DNA of 64,000 bases from JANQPX01 sp041398025 (GCA_041398025.1 JAWKVM010000009.1:62001-126000); one strand, 5' to 3'; shown: positions 1 to 9,103, numbered from the stretch's first letter. Notes: generated from the letters alone by a model not told the origin. Numbers and translations are program-made.

Positions 1-2
1 TC

Positions 3-74
3 CTCTATAACGGCTATGAAGAATTCGTCGCCGATCTTTACAAGGATCTTCAGGACCAGCCGCTATTCATGTGA
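3..74 (+). CDS. C-terminal end of an unidentified protein (partial)
   Basis: An open frame enters from the left edge and stops at TGA, giving 23 residues that end in QDQPLFM. The codons look like coding sequence for this GC-rich genome (acidic and aromatic residues, no stop in this frame), but the fragment is too short to assign a family. No U-tracted hairpin follows on this strand within 90 bases. Confidence 0.5.
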   Translation, partial: LYNGYEEFVADLYKDLQDQPLFM

Positions 75-165
75 TTTCTTTGACTTTTCCGGAAAGCCCG
101 CTATAACCGGCTGAATTCTACAGTGCCCGCTTGGGATTTGTCCGGTTCTCTCTGATGCGTCGGGC

Positions 166-193
166 AAAAAAAAGCCGGGCACGACGGCCCGGC
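166..193 (-). terminator. Rho-independent terminator
   Basis: A perfect 7-bp GC-only stem (GCCGGGC/GCCCGGC) with a 6-base loop is followed on the minus strand by eight consecutive T. It ends the candidate small RNA and/or the trxB-LysR transcript. The A-run is on the upstream side for plus-strand readers, so it works only on the minus strand. Confidence 0.85.
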
Positions 194-336
194 GGAGCTA
201 ATCAGGGAGGCTTAACGTCTGGGAGACGTGAGGATCAGAGATCCTCAAAACTTCAGGCATCGCGCCTGAAGGAGGGACGAAGACCAGAGGCCCTCAGTCC
301 CGGCAGCGAGATCAGCTAGGTGCTGTTCTCATGCTG
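166..336 (-). ncRNA. Candidate structured small RNA with four stem-loops
   Basis: On the minus strand a run of perfect hairpins ends in an intrinsic terminator: an 8-bp stem (251-258 with 264-271), a 7-bp stem (230-236 with 240-246), a 6-bp stem (215-220 with 224-229) and the terminator stem (174-180 with 187-193) followed by eight U. Pyrimidine stretches resembling anti-Shine-Dalgarno motifs (CCCUCC, CCUCCC) lie between the stems. An AT-rich block at 343-370 just upstream could be the promoter (TATATT at 348-343 on the minus strand). No convincing reading frame fits. The alternative is a structured 3' UTR of the upstream LysR gene. The family is not recognised, and the 5' end is a guess. Confidence 0.5.
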
Positions 337-435
337 CGTTGCAATATATATCTCGGTTATAATTTAAATACCAGCCCTTGGTTGCATGGCAGCTATGCGT
401 TATTGCTGCCCTGTGTTTTTGGCGCAACAGTTGAG

Positions 436-1356
436 TCACCAGACCTGCTGCTCGCCCATTTTGCGTACCAGGAAGTCGCGAAAGGCCCCGACACGCGCGG
501 AAGCTCTCATTTCCTCCGGGTAAACGAAGTACACGTCGAAGCCCGGGCCTTCGAGCTGCGGTAGAACCCGGATCAACTGATCCGAGATCGAACCGAGGTA
601 GTCTGGCAAGGAAGCCACACCTGCTCCCTTCTGCGCCGCACGCAGCATGCCGAAGACATTATTGATTGAAAGAGCGGGTGCGCGCGGCGGTCTCGGATCG
701 TCTTCGTCCCGTCCCGCCTCCAGCACCCAGTTGAGGCTCGGCACCGGCGGCGGCGTGGTGCTGGTGCCGGTGCCGTAGTCGATCAGGCGATGCCGGTCGA
801 GATCGTCGGCGGTCTCGAGCGGCGGCGCCGTCTTCAGATAGCCCGGCGAGGCGTAGAGATGGGTGTGGGCCGTGCGCAGCTTCTTCTGGATCAGATCAGG
901 CTTGCTCGGCGGGGTCAGGCGAATGCCGACATCCGCCTCGCGCATGCTGAGGTCGAGCTCGGCATCCAGCACCAGGAGATTGATGGTGATGTCCGGATAG
1001 AGGTCGAGAAATTCCTGGAGATGGCTGGTGAGCCAGAACGACCCGAAGCCCTGATTGGCGGTCACGCGCAGATGCCCGGACGGCGCTTCCTTGCTCTCGC
1101 TCAGCAGGCTCGACGTGGTCGCGATCTTGCTCGCGATCAGCTTGGCGCTTTCCAGCAGCAGTTCGCCCTGCTCGGTCAGCACCAGGCCGCGCGCATGGCG
1201 GTGGAACAGCGGCGTGCCGATGTCCTCCTCGAGCGCGCTGATCTGCCGGCTGATCGCCGACTGGCTCAGATTGAGCGCTTCGGTGGCGCGGGTGAAGCTG
1301 CCGGCTTCGGCGACGCCGTGGAAGACGCGAATGCGATCCCAGTCCTGCAAGGGCAT
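436..1356 (-). CDS. LysR-family transcriptional regulator
   Basis: This 306-residue protein has the usual LysR length and layout. An N-terminal winged helix-turn-helix (about residues 5-65, with SFTRATEALNLSQSAISRQI as the recognition region) is followed by a substrate-binding effector domain from about residue 93. The effector domain keeps the typical LRVTA entry and a RLIDYG-type loop. Its ATG lies three bases beyond the trxB stop, so the two genes are almost certainly co-transcribed and translationally coupled. LysR proteins usually act as DNA-binding tetramers that respond to a small ligand; nothing here shows which. The link to trxB suggests a redox or housekeeping target, which is inference. 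Confidence 0.93.
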   Translation of the reverse strand: MPLQDWDRIRVFHGVAEAGSFTRATEALNLSQSAISRQISALEEDIGTPLFHRHARGLVLTEQGELLLESAKLIASKIATTSSLLSESKEAPSGHLRVTANQGFGSFWLTSHLQEFLDLYPDITINLLVLDAELDLSMREADVGIRLTPPSKPDLIQKKLRTAHTHLYASPGYLKTAPPLETADDLDRHRLIDYGTGTSTTPPPVPSLNWVLEAGRDEDDPRPPRAPALSINNVFGMLRAAQKGAGVASLPDYLGSISDQLIRVLPQLEGPGFDVYFVYPEEMRASARVGAFRDFLVRKMGEQQVW

Positions 1357-1359
1357 CCC

Positions 1360-2370
1360 CTACGCGCTTAACCGCCCGCCGGCGGCCTTCTTGAGCGCCG
1401 GTGCGTCGGCACCCTCCGGCGCCGCAGCCTCGAGCCCGGCCAGATATTTTTCCGCCTCGAGCGCTGCCATGCAGCCGGTGCCGGCGGCGGTCACCGCCTG
1501 ACGGTAGATATGATCCTGGACGTCGCCCGCGGCGAACACACCCGGGACATTGGTCGCAGTGCTGTCCGGCCGGGTGCGCACATAGCCATGCTCGTCCATG
1601 TCGAGCTGGCCTTTCACCAGCGCGGTCGCCGGATCATGACCGATCGCGATGAAGATTCCGTCAACGTCGAGACGCTGCTCAGCACCCGTCCCGACATGCT
1701 TCACGCGAACGCCCGTGACCCCGAGCGGCTGCTCCTCGCCCAGGATCTCCTCGACCACATGATCCCAGAGCACCTCGATCTTGGGATTGGCGAGCAGGCG
1801 GTCCTGCAGGATCTTCTCCGCGCGCAGGTCGCCCCGCCGGTGGATCAGGGTGACCTTGCTGGCGAGATTGGCGAGATAGTTCGCCTCCTCGACCGCGGTA
1901 TTGCCGCCGCCGACCACCGCGACCGGCTTTCCCCGATAGAAGAAACCGTCGCAGGTCGCGCAGGCGGAGACGCCAAATCCCGAAAATTTCTCCTCGCTCG
2001 GCAGGCCGAGCCAGCGCGCCTGGGCGCCGGTGGCGAGGATGACCGCGTCGGCGAGATAGACGTCGCCGGAATCGGCGACACAGCGGTAGGGTGCTGCGCT
2101 GAAATCGACCGACGCGATCAGATCGCCGATGATCTCGGCGCCGCAATGCGCGGCCTGGGCCTGCATCTGCTCCATCAGCCAGGGGCCCTGGATGACGTCG
2201 GCGAAGCCCGGATAGTTCTCGACATCGGTGGTGATCGAGAGCTGACCGCCGCTCTGCAGGCCCTGGAACAGGACCGGCGCGAGGTTGGCCCGGGCCGCGT
2301 AAATCGCCGCCGTATAGCCGGCAGGCCCGGATCCGATGATCAGCAGCCTGATGGAACGCGTCGCCGCCAT
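1360..2370 (-). CDS. trxB: Thioredoxin-disulfide reductase
   Basis: This FAD/NADPH enzyme reduces thioredoxin in the cytoplasm. The chosen ATG gives 336 residues, close to the E. coli enzyme; a GGGGGA ribosome site lies about 8 bases before it, whereas the upstream in-frame TTG at 2385 overlaps that site. Visible motifs are the FAD-binding GSGPAG near residue 15, the redox pair CATC (C137/C140), the NADPH-binding GGGNTA segment and the C-terminal FAAGDV FAD motif. It lies 33 bases after the ELM1-like gene and 3 bases before LysR on the same strand. The C-terminal tail (about 20 Ala/Lys-rich residues) is longer than usual. Confidence 0.97.
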   Translation of the reverse strand: MAATRSIRLLIIGSGPAGYTAAIYAARANLAPVLFQGLQSGGQLSITTDVENYPGFADVIQGPWLMEQMQAQAAHCGAEIIGDLIASVDFSAAPYRCVADSGDVYLADAVILATGAQARWLGLPSEEKFSGFGVSACATCDGFFYRGKPVAVVGGGNTAVEEANYLANLASKVTLIHRRGDLRAEKILQDRLLANPKIEVLWDHVVEEILGEEQPLGVTGVRVKHVGTGAEQRLDVDGIFIAIGHDPATALVKGQLDMDEHGYVRTRPDSTATNVPGVFAAGDVQDHIYRQAVTAAGTGCMAALEAEKYLAGLEAAAPEGADAPALKKAAGGRLSA

Positions 2371-2403
2371 GCTTCTATCCCCCAATCGCGCTTCAGCCAG
2401 AAT

Positions 2404-3471
2404 TTAAGGTGCCGGGGCTGCAGATACCACCTGTCCGGTGTCGTTTGTAGCGCCCTGTTGCACGAAAAGCGCCCGGATCGCCTCGGCGATGGCAAAAGCC
2501 GGGTTGGGCGGCGGGGCGTCCACCTCGAACCAGGGGCCGCCGAGGGGCCTGAGGCAGCCATGCTCCCGGAGCCGCTTGTGCAACATTGCGAATTTCTCGG
2601 GCGTGCCCGCCTTGGGCTCGTGCAGAAAGACCGGGCGGCCCGCGGCACAGGCCTCGGCGCACATGGAGGCGCTGTCGGCGCTGACCACGAGGGCATCGGC
2701 GCTGGCGAGCATGCCGAGATAGGGATTGTCCCCCTCCGGACGCCAGCGATAGAGCCAATAGGGACAGGCAGGCGCATCGCCGAGGGCTTCCGCAAGTGCT
2801 GTGCCGCAGGCCTTGCCGGTGCGCCGGCTGGTGGTCACCAGAAGGCTGCCGCCGCGCTTGACCGCGAGCGCCTTGGCGCCGGCGATCAGGGAGCGCGCAT
2901 CCTCGGGCGTGAAGCTCACATGCTTGCTGGTGCCGCCAACCAGGCAGGTGATGTACGGCCGGGGCAGGCCGACGAGCTGCGGCTCGATCTGCCGGGCGGA
3001 CTGGCGCAGGCGCTCGGGCGTGAGCCGATGCGGCGGGCCGAGGGTGCGCATCACCACGGGATCTGCAGGCACGCGGTCATGCTCGGGCACGGCGATCAGG
3101 TCGAACCCCTCGGAACTCCCCGGCCACATCAGCTGCACCAGCCGCACCGCGGGATGCCGCCGCTTGACCCAGCGCCCGACCCGCGCCGTGCGCCGGCCGG
3201 CGCCGATGATCACGTCGGGCCAGGGCGGCACCAGGGTCTCGCGGGTCGCGGGCGTGAGGCCGGTGAGATTCGCGGGCAGGAGCCAGTTCGGCAGCCGCGC
3301 GAGCTGGCCGTAGCCGACCGTCTTGACCGTGAAGGGCTCGCCGAGCGCTTCCGCCAGGCCCAATGCCTGATTGACATTGCCCGGGCGATCGTCCGCCAGC
3401 ATCCAGACGCGCAGCGGCCGAAAACCGGCTCGGCCCCGATCCACGCTTCCGGACGAGGTACGATCCGCCAT
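2404..3471 (-). CDS. ELM1/GtrOC1-family putative glycosyltransferase (DUF1022)
   Basis: This 355-residue protein matches the family related to plant mitochondrial-fission protein ELM1. Characteristic segments are the N-terminal LADDRPGNVNQALGLAEALG, PDVIIGAGRRTA near residue 90, VGGTSKHVSFT near residue 178, LLVTTSRRTG near residue 210 and a C-terminal SADSASMCAEACAAGRPVF donor-site-like motif. The fold is predicted to be GT-B like, as in MurG or lipid-A-disaccharide-synthase-type enzymes, and some members are annotated as lipopolysaccharide glycosyltransferases. The substrate is unknown. It follows greA by about 14 bases and precedes trxB, so it belongs to the same minus-strand run. Confidence 0.88.
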   Translation of the reverse strand: MADRTSSGSVDRGRAGFRPLRVWMLADDRPGNVNQALGLAEALGEPFTVKTVGYGQLARLPNWLLPANLTGLTPATRETLVPPWPDVIIGAGRRTARVGRWVKRRHPAVRLVQLMWPGSSEGFDLIAVPEHDRVPADPVVMRTLGPPHRLTPERLRQSARQIEPQLVGLPRPYITCLVGGTSKHVSFTPEDARSLIAGAKALAVKRGGSLLVTTSRRTGKACGTALAEALGDAPACPYWLYRWRPEGDNPYLGMLASADALVVSADSASMCAEACAAGRPVFLHEPKAGTPEKFAMLHKRLREHGCLRPLGGPWFEVDAPPPNPAFAIAEAIRALFVQQGATNDTGQVVSAAPAP

Positions 3472-3485
3472 CGGTGGCCGAAGCC

Positions 3486-3980
3486 TTACTGGGTGATCAG
3501 TTTGCCGGGATAGGCGAGCTCGAGCACCTCGAAATAGCGCGTACCCCTCGGGGTCGCGACCTCGACGGTGTCGCCGGTCTCCTTGCCGATCAGCGCGCGG
3601 CCGAGCGGAGCGGTGACCGAGAGCAGGCCCTGCTGGATATCGGCCTCCTCGGGGCCGACGACCTGGTAGACCACCTCTTCCTCGGTCTCCTCATCGACCA
3701 GCTTGACGCGCGCCCCGAATTTGACCGTGGCACCACTCTGCTGGCTGATGTCGATGACCTCCGCCCGGGAGATCTTGTCCTCGAGCTCGAGGACACGCCC
3801 TTCGATGAAGCTCTGACGTTCACGTGCGGCGTGGTATTCCGCATTTTCGGATAAATCGCCATGCTCGCGCGCTTCGGCAATCGCCTTGATGACTGCCGGG
3901 CGTTCGTCATACTTCAATCGCTTCAGTTCTTCCTCGAGCCGCTCACGGCCGCCCGACGTCATCGGAATCCTGTCGTTCAT
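3486..3980 (-). CDS. greA: Transcription elongation factor GreA
   Basis: GreA rescues backtracked RNA polymerase by stimulating cleavage of the nascent RNA. The 164 residues cover the N-terminal coiled coil (residues 8-80) and the C-terminal FKBP-like domain. The acidic tip that reaches the polymerase active site is present as HGDLSENAEY (D42, E45). The N-terminus IPMTSGGRERLEEEL is the usual GreA start. It lies downstream of carB, separated by a terminator, and upstream of the ELM1-like gene. Confidence 0.97.
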   Translation of the reverse strand: MNDRIPMTSGGRERLEEELKRLKYDERPAVIKAIAEAREHGDLSENAEYHAARERQSFIEGRVLELEDKISRAEVIDISQQSGATVKFGARVKLVDEETEEEVVYQVVGPEEADIQQGLLSVTAPLGRALIGKETGDTVEVATPRGTRYFEVLELAYPGKLITQ

Positions 3981-3995
3981 GGATAACCGTCACAT

Positions 3996-4022
3996 AATGA
4001 AGAAAGGCACCCTCAGGGTGCC
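3996..4022 (-). terminator. Intrinsic terminator after carB
   Basis: A perfect 7-bp stem (4006-4012 with 4016-4022, three-base loop) is followed on the minus strand by TTTCTT. It lies between the carB stop and the greA start and should end the carAB message, leaving greA to its own promoter or to read-through. Confidence 0.75.
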
Positions 4023-4052
4023 CACATGGACGCCTAGATGACGCCCCTAATC

Positions 4053-7000
4053 TTAATAATAGGATTGTAGCGGCGTAACATCAAGCTCGCGCGTCGCCGT
4101 ACCCACCATCGCCCTGACCGCGGCCTTGGCGCCGGCCACCGTGGTGCAGTAGGGAACACGGTGCTTCAAGGCCGCCTGGCGCAGCGTGTAGCTGTCACGA
4201 ATAGCCTTCTCGCCCTCGGTGGTGTTCAGCACCATGTGGACCGCCCCGTCCTGGATCAGATCGACCACATGGGGATGGCCTTCATAGACCTTGTTGATGG
4301 TCCCGACGTCGAGCCCTTCCCGCTCCAGCAGGGCTGCCGTGCCGCGCGTGGCGATCAGCCTGTAGCCATGGGCGATCAGATCGCGCCCGAGATCGACCAT
4401 GCCCTGCTTGTCGCGATCGCGCACCGAGATGAAGATCGTGCCATCAGGCGGCAGCGCCGAGCCTGCGGCGAGCTGCGATTTCGCAAACGCTGCACCGAAG
4501 TCGCGATCCAGCCCCATGACCTCGCCGGTCGATTTCATTTCCGGGCCGAGCAGCAGATCCACGCCCGGGAAGCGGGCAAAGGGGAACACCGCCTCCTTGA
4601 TCGCGATATGGCGAAGCTCGCGCTCTTCCAGGCCGAAATCGGCGAGCGCCTCGCCCGCCATGACCCGGGCCGCGATCTTGCCGATCGGGTAGCCGATGGT
4701 CTTGCCGACGAAGGGCACCGTGCGCGAGGCGCGCGGATTGACCTCGATGATGTAGACCTCGCCGTCACGCACCGCCATCTGCACGTTCATCAACCCGCGC
4801 ACGCCGAGGGCACGCGCCAGCATCTCCGTCTGGCGCCGGATCTCGGCGATCACCGGCTTGGCCAGCGAATAGGGCGGCAGCGAGCAGGCACTGTCGCCGG
4901 AATGCACGCCGGCCTCCTCGATATGCTCCATGATGCCGGCGACGAACACGGTCTCGCCATCGGCAAGGCAGTCGACGTCGACCTCGACCGCGTCTTCGAG
5001 ATAGCGATCGATCAGGATCGGGCCGAGTGCGGTATATTCGGCGGCATTGGCCATGAACTGGCGGAGCTCGTCGACATCATGGACAATGCGCATGGCGCGC
5101 CCGCCGAGCACATAGGAGGGGCGGATCACCAGCGGATAGCCGATTTTCTCGGATTTGACCTCGGCCTCGTCGACGGTGAAGCAGATCGCGTTCGCCGGCT
5201 GGCGAAGGCCGAGTTCATGAATAAGTTTCTGGAAACGCTCGCGATCCTCGGCGAGATCGATCGCATCGGGGGACGTGCCGAGGATCGGGATGCCGGCGGC
5301 GCTGAGTGCCGCCGCGAGCTTGAGCGGCGTCTGCCCGCCGAGCTGCACGATCACGCCGTGCAGCCGCCCTGCCCGCTGCTCGACCTCCAGAATTTCCAGC
5401 ACGTCCTCTGCTGTCAGCGGCTCGAAATAGAGGCGGTCCGAGGTGTCGTAGTCGGTCGACACGGTCTCGGGGTTGCAGTTGATCATGATCGTTTCGAAGC
5501 CGGCATCGGTGAGGCCCATGGTGGCATGCACGCAGCAGCAGTCGAACTCGATCCCCTGCCCAATACGATTGGGACCGCCTCCCAGAATGACCACTTTGGT
5601 CCTGTCCGAAGGATCGGCCTCGCACTCGGCCTGTTCGTCGTCGTCGAGGCCGGTCTCGTAGCAGCTGTAGAGATAAGGTGTCTGCGCCTCGAACTCCGCG
5701 GCACAGGTATCGATACGCTTGAACACGGGGTGGACGCCCTGGGCGCGGCGCCGCTCTGCCACCTCGGCCTCGCTCATGCCGACGAGCTTTGCCAGCCGGG
5801 CATCGGAAAAGCCCATCGCTTTCAGGCCGAGGAGGCGGCTTCGGTCCTCGGGCAGCCCGTCCTGGCGAACGGTCTGCTCCGCCTCCATCAGTTCCTTGAT
5901 CTGGCGCAGGAACCAAGGCTCGTACATCGAGGCCTTCTGGATGTCTTCCAGCGCGAGGCCGGCGCGAAACGCCTGGGCGATGATGCGGATGCGTTCCGGC
6001 AAAGCGCGCCTCAGCTCGGGGATCAGCACATCCTTCAGCCGCGCCGGGTCGTCCGCGCCCTCGACCCTGATCTCGTCCAGCCCGTCGAGGCCGGTCTCCA
6101 GGGACCGAAGCGCCTTTTGCAGGCTTTCCTGGAAGGTCCGGCCGATCGCCATGGCCTCGCCCACCGACTTCATCGAGGTGGTCAGCGTCGGCTCCGCCTC
6201 CGGGAATTTTTCGAAGGTGAAGCGCGGGATTTTCGTGACGACATAGTCGATCGTGGGCTCGAAGGACGCGGGCGTGCAGCCGGTGATGTCGTTGGTGATC
6301 TCATCGAGGGTATAGCCGACCGCCAGCCTGGCCGCGACCTTGGCGATCGGAAAGCCCGTGGCTTTCGAGGCGAGCGCCGAGGAGCGCGACACGCGCGGGT
6401 TCATCTCGATGATCACCATGCGGCCGTCATCGGGATTGATCGCGAACTGCACGTTGGAACCGCCGGTATCCACCCCGATCTCGCGCAGCACCGCGATCGA
6501 GGCGTTGCGCATGCGCTGATATTCCTTGTCGGTTAGGGTCAGCGCCGGCGCCACGGTGATGCTGTCGCCGGTATGCACGCCCATGGGGTCGACGTTCTCG
6601 ATCGAGCAGATGATGATGCAGTTGTCCGCGCGATCGCGCACCACCTCCATCTCATATTCCTTCCAGCCGAGAACAGACTCCTCGACCAGCACCTCGTGGA
6701 TCGGCGAGGCATCGAGGCCGGCACGCACGATGCGCTCGAAATCCGCCTCGTCATAGGCGATGCCGCCGCCGGTGCCGGCCAGCGTGAAGCTTGGTCGGAT
6801 GATCGCCGGCAGGCCGATCGAGCGCAGCACCTCCCAGCCCTCCTCGAGGGACTTGACGACAGCGCTTTTCGGCAGCTCCAGGCCGATCTTCATCATCGCC
6901 TCGCGGAACAGCTGGCGGTCCTCGGCCTTGTCGATCGCCTCCTTGTTGGCGCCGATCAGCTCCACGCCGAAGCGCTCGAAGGTGCCGTCGTCGGCCAGAG

Positions 7001-7301
7001 CGCGCGCGATATTGAGCGCGGTCTGGCCGCCCATGGTCGGCAGGCAGACGTCCGGACGCTCCTTCTCGATGATCTTGGCCACGATCTCGGGCGTGATCGG
7101 CTCGACATAGGTGGCATCGGCGAGCTCGGGATCGGTCATGATGGTGGCGGGGTTGGAGTTCACCAGAATGACCCGGTAACCCTCCTCTTTCAGGGCTTTG
7201 ACCGCCTGGGTGCCGGAATAGTCGAATTCGCAGGCCTGGCCGATGACGATCGGCCCAGCGCCGATCACCAACACCGAGGAAAAATCGCTTCTTTTCGGCA
7301 T
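4053..7301 (-). CDS. carB: Carbamoyl-phosphate synthase large subunit
   Basis: The large subunit makes carbamoyl phosphate from bicarbonate, ammonia (channelled from CarA) and two ATP, feeding pyrimidine and arginine synthesis. At 1082 residues it is full length. It has two homologous ATP-grasp halves, each opening with a VxxxGxGPxxIGQ-type segment (near residue 12 and near residue 572). The metal/ATP motif EMNPRVSRSSALASKATG is in the first half and EVNPRASRTVPFVGKTIG in the second. An allosteric MGS-like domain with a TRGTA motif closes the protein. The ATG follows the carA stop by one base, so translation is coupled to carA. Confidence 0.98.
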   Translation of the reverse strand: MPKRSDFSSVLVIGAGPIVIGQACEFDYSGTQAVKALKEEGYRVILVNSNPATIMTDPELADATYVEPITPEIVAKIIEKERPDVCLPTMGGQTALNIARALADDGTFERFGVELIGANKEAIDKAEDRQLFREAMMKIGLELPKSAVVKSLEEGWEVLRSIGLPAIIRPSFTLAGTGGGIAYDEADFERIVRAGLDASPIHEVLVEESVLGWKEYEMEVVRDRADNCIIICSIENVDPMGVHTGDSITVAPALTLTDKEYQRMRNASIAVLREIGVDTGGSNVQFAINPDDGRMVIIEMNPRVSRSSALASKATGFPIAKVAARLAVGYTLDEITNDITGCTPASFEPTIDYVVTKIPRFTFEKFPEAEPTLTTSMKSVGEAMAIGRTFQESLQKALRSLETGLDGLDEIRVEGADDPARLKDVLIPELRRALPERIRIIAQAFRAGLALEDIQKASMYEPWFLRQIKELMEAEQTVRQDGLPEDRSRLLGLKAMGFSDARLAKLVGMSEAEVAERRRAQGVHPVFKRIDTCAAEFEAQTPYLYSCYETGLDDDEQAECEADPSDRTKVVILGGGPNRIGQGIEFDCCCVHATMGLTDAGFETIMINCNPETVSTDYDTSDRLYFEPLTAEDVLEILEVEQRAGRLHGVIVQLGGQTPLKLAAALSAAGIPILGTSPDAIDLAEDRERFQKLIHELGLRQPANAICFTVDEAEVKSEKIGYPLVIRPSYVLGGRAMRIVHDVDELRQFMANAAEYTALGPILIDRYLEDAVEVDVDCLADGETVFVAGIMEHIEEAGVHSGDSACSLPPYSLAKPVIAEIRRQTEMLARALGVRGLMNVQMAVRDGEVYIIEVNPRASRTVPFVGKTIGYPIGKIAARVMAGEALADFGLEERELRHIAIKEAVFPFARFPGVDLLLGPEMKSTGEVMGLDRDFGAAFAKSQLAAGSALPPDGTIFISVRDRDKQGMVDLGRDLIAHGYRLIATRGTAALLEREGLDVGTINKVYEGHPHVVDLIQDGAVHMVLNTTEGEKAIRDSYTLRQAALKHRVPYCTTVAGAKAAVRAMVGTATRELDVTPLQSYY

Positions 7302-7302
7302 G

Positions 7303-8454
7303 TCAGTGTCGCTCGATCAAACTCAGAAAACGGTCGAAGAGATAGGCGCTGTCCTCGGGACCCGGCGCCGCTTCCGGATGATACTGCACGGAGAAAACCG
7401 GCCGATCGCGCAGGGCTATCCCCTCGAGCGAGCCGTCGAACAGTGAGACATGGGTCATCTCGACCCCGTCTGGCAGACTGTCCTTGTCGACGGAGAAGCC
7501 GTGGTTCTGGCTGGTGATCTCGACCTTGCCGGTCTGGATGTCCTTGACCGGATGGTTGGCGCCGTGATGGCCGAATTTCATCTTCTCCGTGGTCGCCCCG
7601 AGCGCCAGCGCCAGCATCTGATGGCCGAGGCAAATGCCGAAGACCGGCTTGCCGCTTTCGAGCAGCTTTTTGATCTCGGGCACCGCGAATGTCCCGGTCG
7701 CCGCCGGATCCCCCGGACCGTTGGAGAGAAAGATGCCGTCCGGAGAGAGGGCCAGAATGTCGTCCGCAGGCGTGGTCGCCGGCATGACCGTGAGCTCGGT
7801 GCCGAGTGTCGCCAGGCTTCTCAGAATATTCCGCTTGATTCCGTAATCGATCGCCACCACATGGCGATCCGCGCGGGTGCGGCGGCCATAGCCTTCCGGA
7901 TGGCGCCAGAGCGTCTGATCGAAGCTGTAGCGCTGACGGCAGGAGACGTCGGAAGCGAGGTCCATGCCTACCAGCCCCGGCCAGCTTGCCGCCATGCTCT
8001 TGAGACGGTCCAGGTCCGGACCACCATCACGGGCAAAGCCGAGCGCAGCGGTCTGGGCGCCCTGATCGCGCAGATGACGGGTGAGACGGCGGGTATCGAC
8101 GCCGGCGATGCCGGTCAGCCCCTGCTGGTTCAGCCAGGCGTCGAGATGGTTCAAGGCGCGATAGTTGGCCGGATCGGTGATCGGCGCTCTCAGCACCAGC
8201 CCGCGCGCATGGCAGGTCGCCGCCTCGATGTCCTCGTCGTTGGTGCCGACATTGCCGACATGAGGAAAGGTGAAGGTGATGAGCTGGCCGGCATAGGACG
8301 GATCCGAGAGGATCTCCTGATAGCCGGTCATCGCCGTGTTGAAGACGATCTCGCCGACGATCTCGCCCTCGCGGCCGAGGCCATGGCCACGAAAGATCGT
8401 GCCGTCGGCCAGAACAAGGGCCGCGTCGCGTTGGGCATCAGGCTTGGTCGGCAT
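7303..8454 (-). CDS. carA: Carbamoyl-phosphate synthase small (glutaminase) subunit
   Basis: This subunit hydrolyses glutamine and passes ammonia to CarB. I chose the ATG at 8454 (383 residues, normal length, MPTKPDAQRDAALVLADGT). The frame stays open for 124 codons further upstream, but that stretch covers the promoter and the divergent yqeY start. The class I glutamine amidotransferase triad is present: C275 in GICLGHQ, H359 and E361 in VQYHPEA. The N-terminal CPSase domain has the FNTAMTGYQE motif. It is followed after one base by carB. Confidence 0.97.
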   Translation of the reverse strand: MPTKPDAQRDAALVLADGTIFRGHGLGREGEIVGEIVFNTAMTGYQEILSDPSYAGQLITFTFPHVGNVGTNDEDIEAATCHARGLVLRAPITDPANYRALNHLDAWLNQQGLTGIAGVDTRRLTRHLRDQGAQTAALGFARDGGPDLDRLKSMAASWPGLVGMDLASDVSCRQRYSFDQTLWRHPEGYGRRTRADRHVVAIDYGIKRNILRSLATLGTELTVMPATTPADDILALSPDGIFLSNGPGDPAATGTFAVPEIKKLLESGKPVFGICLGHQMLALALGATTEKMKFGHHGANHPVKDIQTGKVEITSQNHGFSVDKDSLPDGVEMTHVSLFDGSLEGIALRDRPVFSVQYHPEAAPGPEDSAYLFDRFLSLIERH

Positions 8455-8533
8455 GACGACGTTGCACCCGTTACTTGATGTCTCGCATGGAGAGGGCGTC
8501 TGCAGCGCTGGCAGCGATGGGCAAGTGGGCGGG

Positions 8534-8562
8534 ACATTACGTTTGTGCGATTCCAGCGTCAA
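8534..8562 (-). promoter_or_regulatory. Predicted sigma-70 promoter of carAB
   Basis: On the minus strand TTGACG (8562-8557) and TAATGT (8539-8534) are separated by exactly 17 bases, placing the transcript start about 70 bases before the carA ATG. The intergenic space is shared with the divergent yqeY gene. This rests on consensus match only. Confidence 0.55.
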
Positions 8563-8635
8563 GCGATGCAGACAGGCTCGCGCGCGCCAAAATGATGAGC
8601 TATAAGGCAGCGGCGACCGGGAGAAGAAGAAATCA

Positions 8636-9103
8636 ATGAGTGAAAACCTGTTGCGTGACGACCTTGCCGCAGCCCTCAAGGCGGCGATCGGGCAGGATGA
8701 GCAGCGCACCGTCGCCATCATCCGCCTGGTGCAGGCCGCCCTTAAGGAGCGCGACGAGCAGAGCCGTGAAGACGGCGGGCGCCTCCACATCACCGATGCG
8801 GAGCTGATGTCGATGCTGACCACCATGGTGGATCAGCGTCAGGAAAGCATGCGCCGCTACGAGGAGACGGGGCAGCTCGAACTCGCCGAGGGCGAGGCCG
8901 AGGACATCGAGATTCTGCGCCGCTTCCTCCCCCCGCAGCTCGATGCCGAAACCCAGGAGGTGGCGATCGCGCAGGTCATCGCCGAGCTCGGCGCCTCCAA
9001 GCTGAAGGACATCGGCCGGGTGATGACCGAGCTGAAGAGCCGCTATCCCGGCCAGATGAACTTCGCCGCGGTCAGGCGGCGGCTTTGCGACCACCTCGCC
9101 TGA
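8636..9103 (+). CDS. GatB/YqeY domain-containing protein
   Basis: This 155-residue protein matches the YqeY family, a helical domain also found at the C-terminus of the GatB amidotransferase subunit. Family hallmarks are an N-terminal amphipathic helix (LRDDLAAALKAAIGQDEQRT), the LAEGEAEDIEILRRFLPPQL stretch in the middle and the C-terminal DIGRVMTELKSRYPGQMN segment. Stand-alone members are thought to influence amidation of mischarged tRNA, but the role is not settled. It starts a plus-strand run with dnaG and rpoD, an arrangement common in alphaproteobacteria. A purine-rich site (GAGAAGAAGAA) precedes the ATG. Confidence 0.93.
   Translation: MSENLLRDDLAAALKAAIGQDEQRTVAIIRLVQAALKERDEQSREDGGRLHITDAELMSMLTTMVDQRQESMRRYEETGQLELAEGEAEDIEILRRFLPPQLDAETQEVAIAQVIAELGASKLKDIGRVMTELKSRYPGQMNFAAVRRRLCDHLA

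Noticed and set aside
131..319. 62-codon plus-strand frame near the left end
   Set aside because: Covers the stem-loops of the candidate small RNA, has Arg-rich composition and no ribosome site.
1510..3513. Long plus-strand frames opposite trxB and the ELM1-like gene (667 codons)
   Set aside because: Antisense to two clearly recognised genes; low-complexity Arg/Gly/Asp/His-rich translation typical of the mirror frame in GC-rich DNA.
4161..6536. 791-codon plus-strand frame inside carB
   Set aside because: Exact antisense shadow of carB codons, with no family resemblance or ribosome site.
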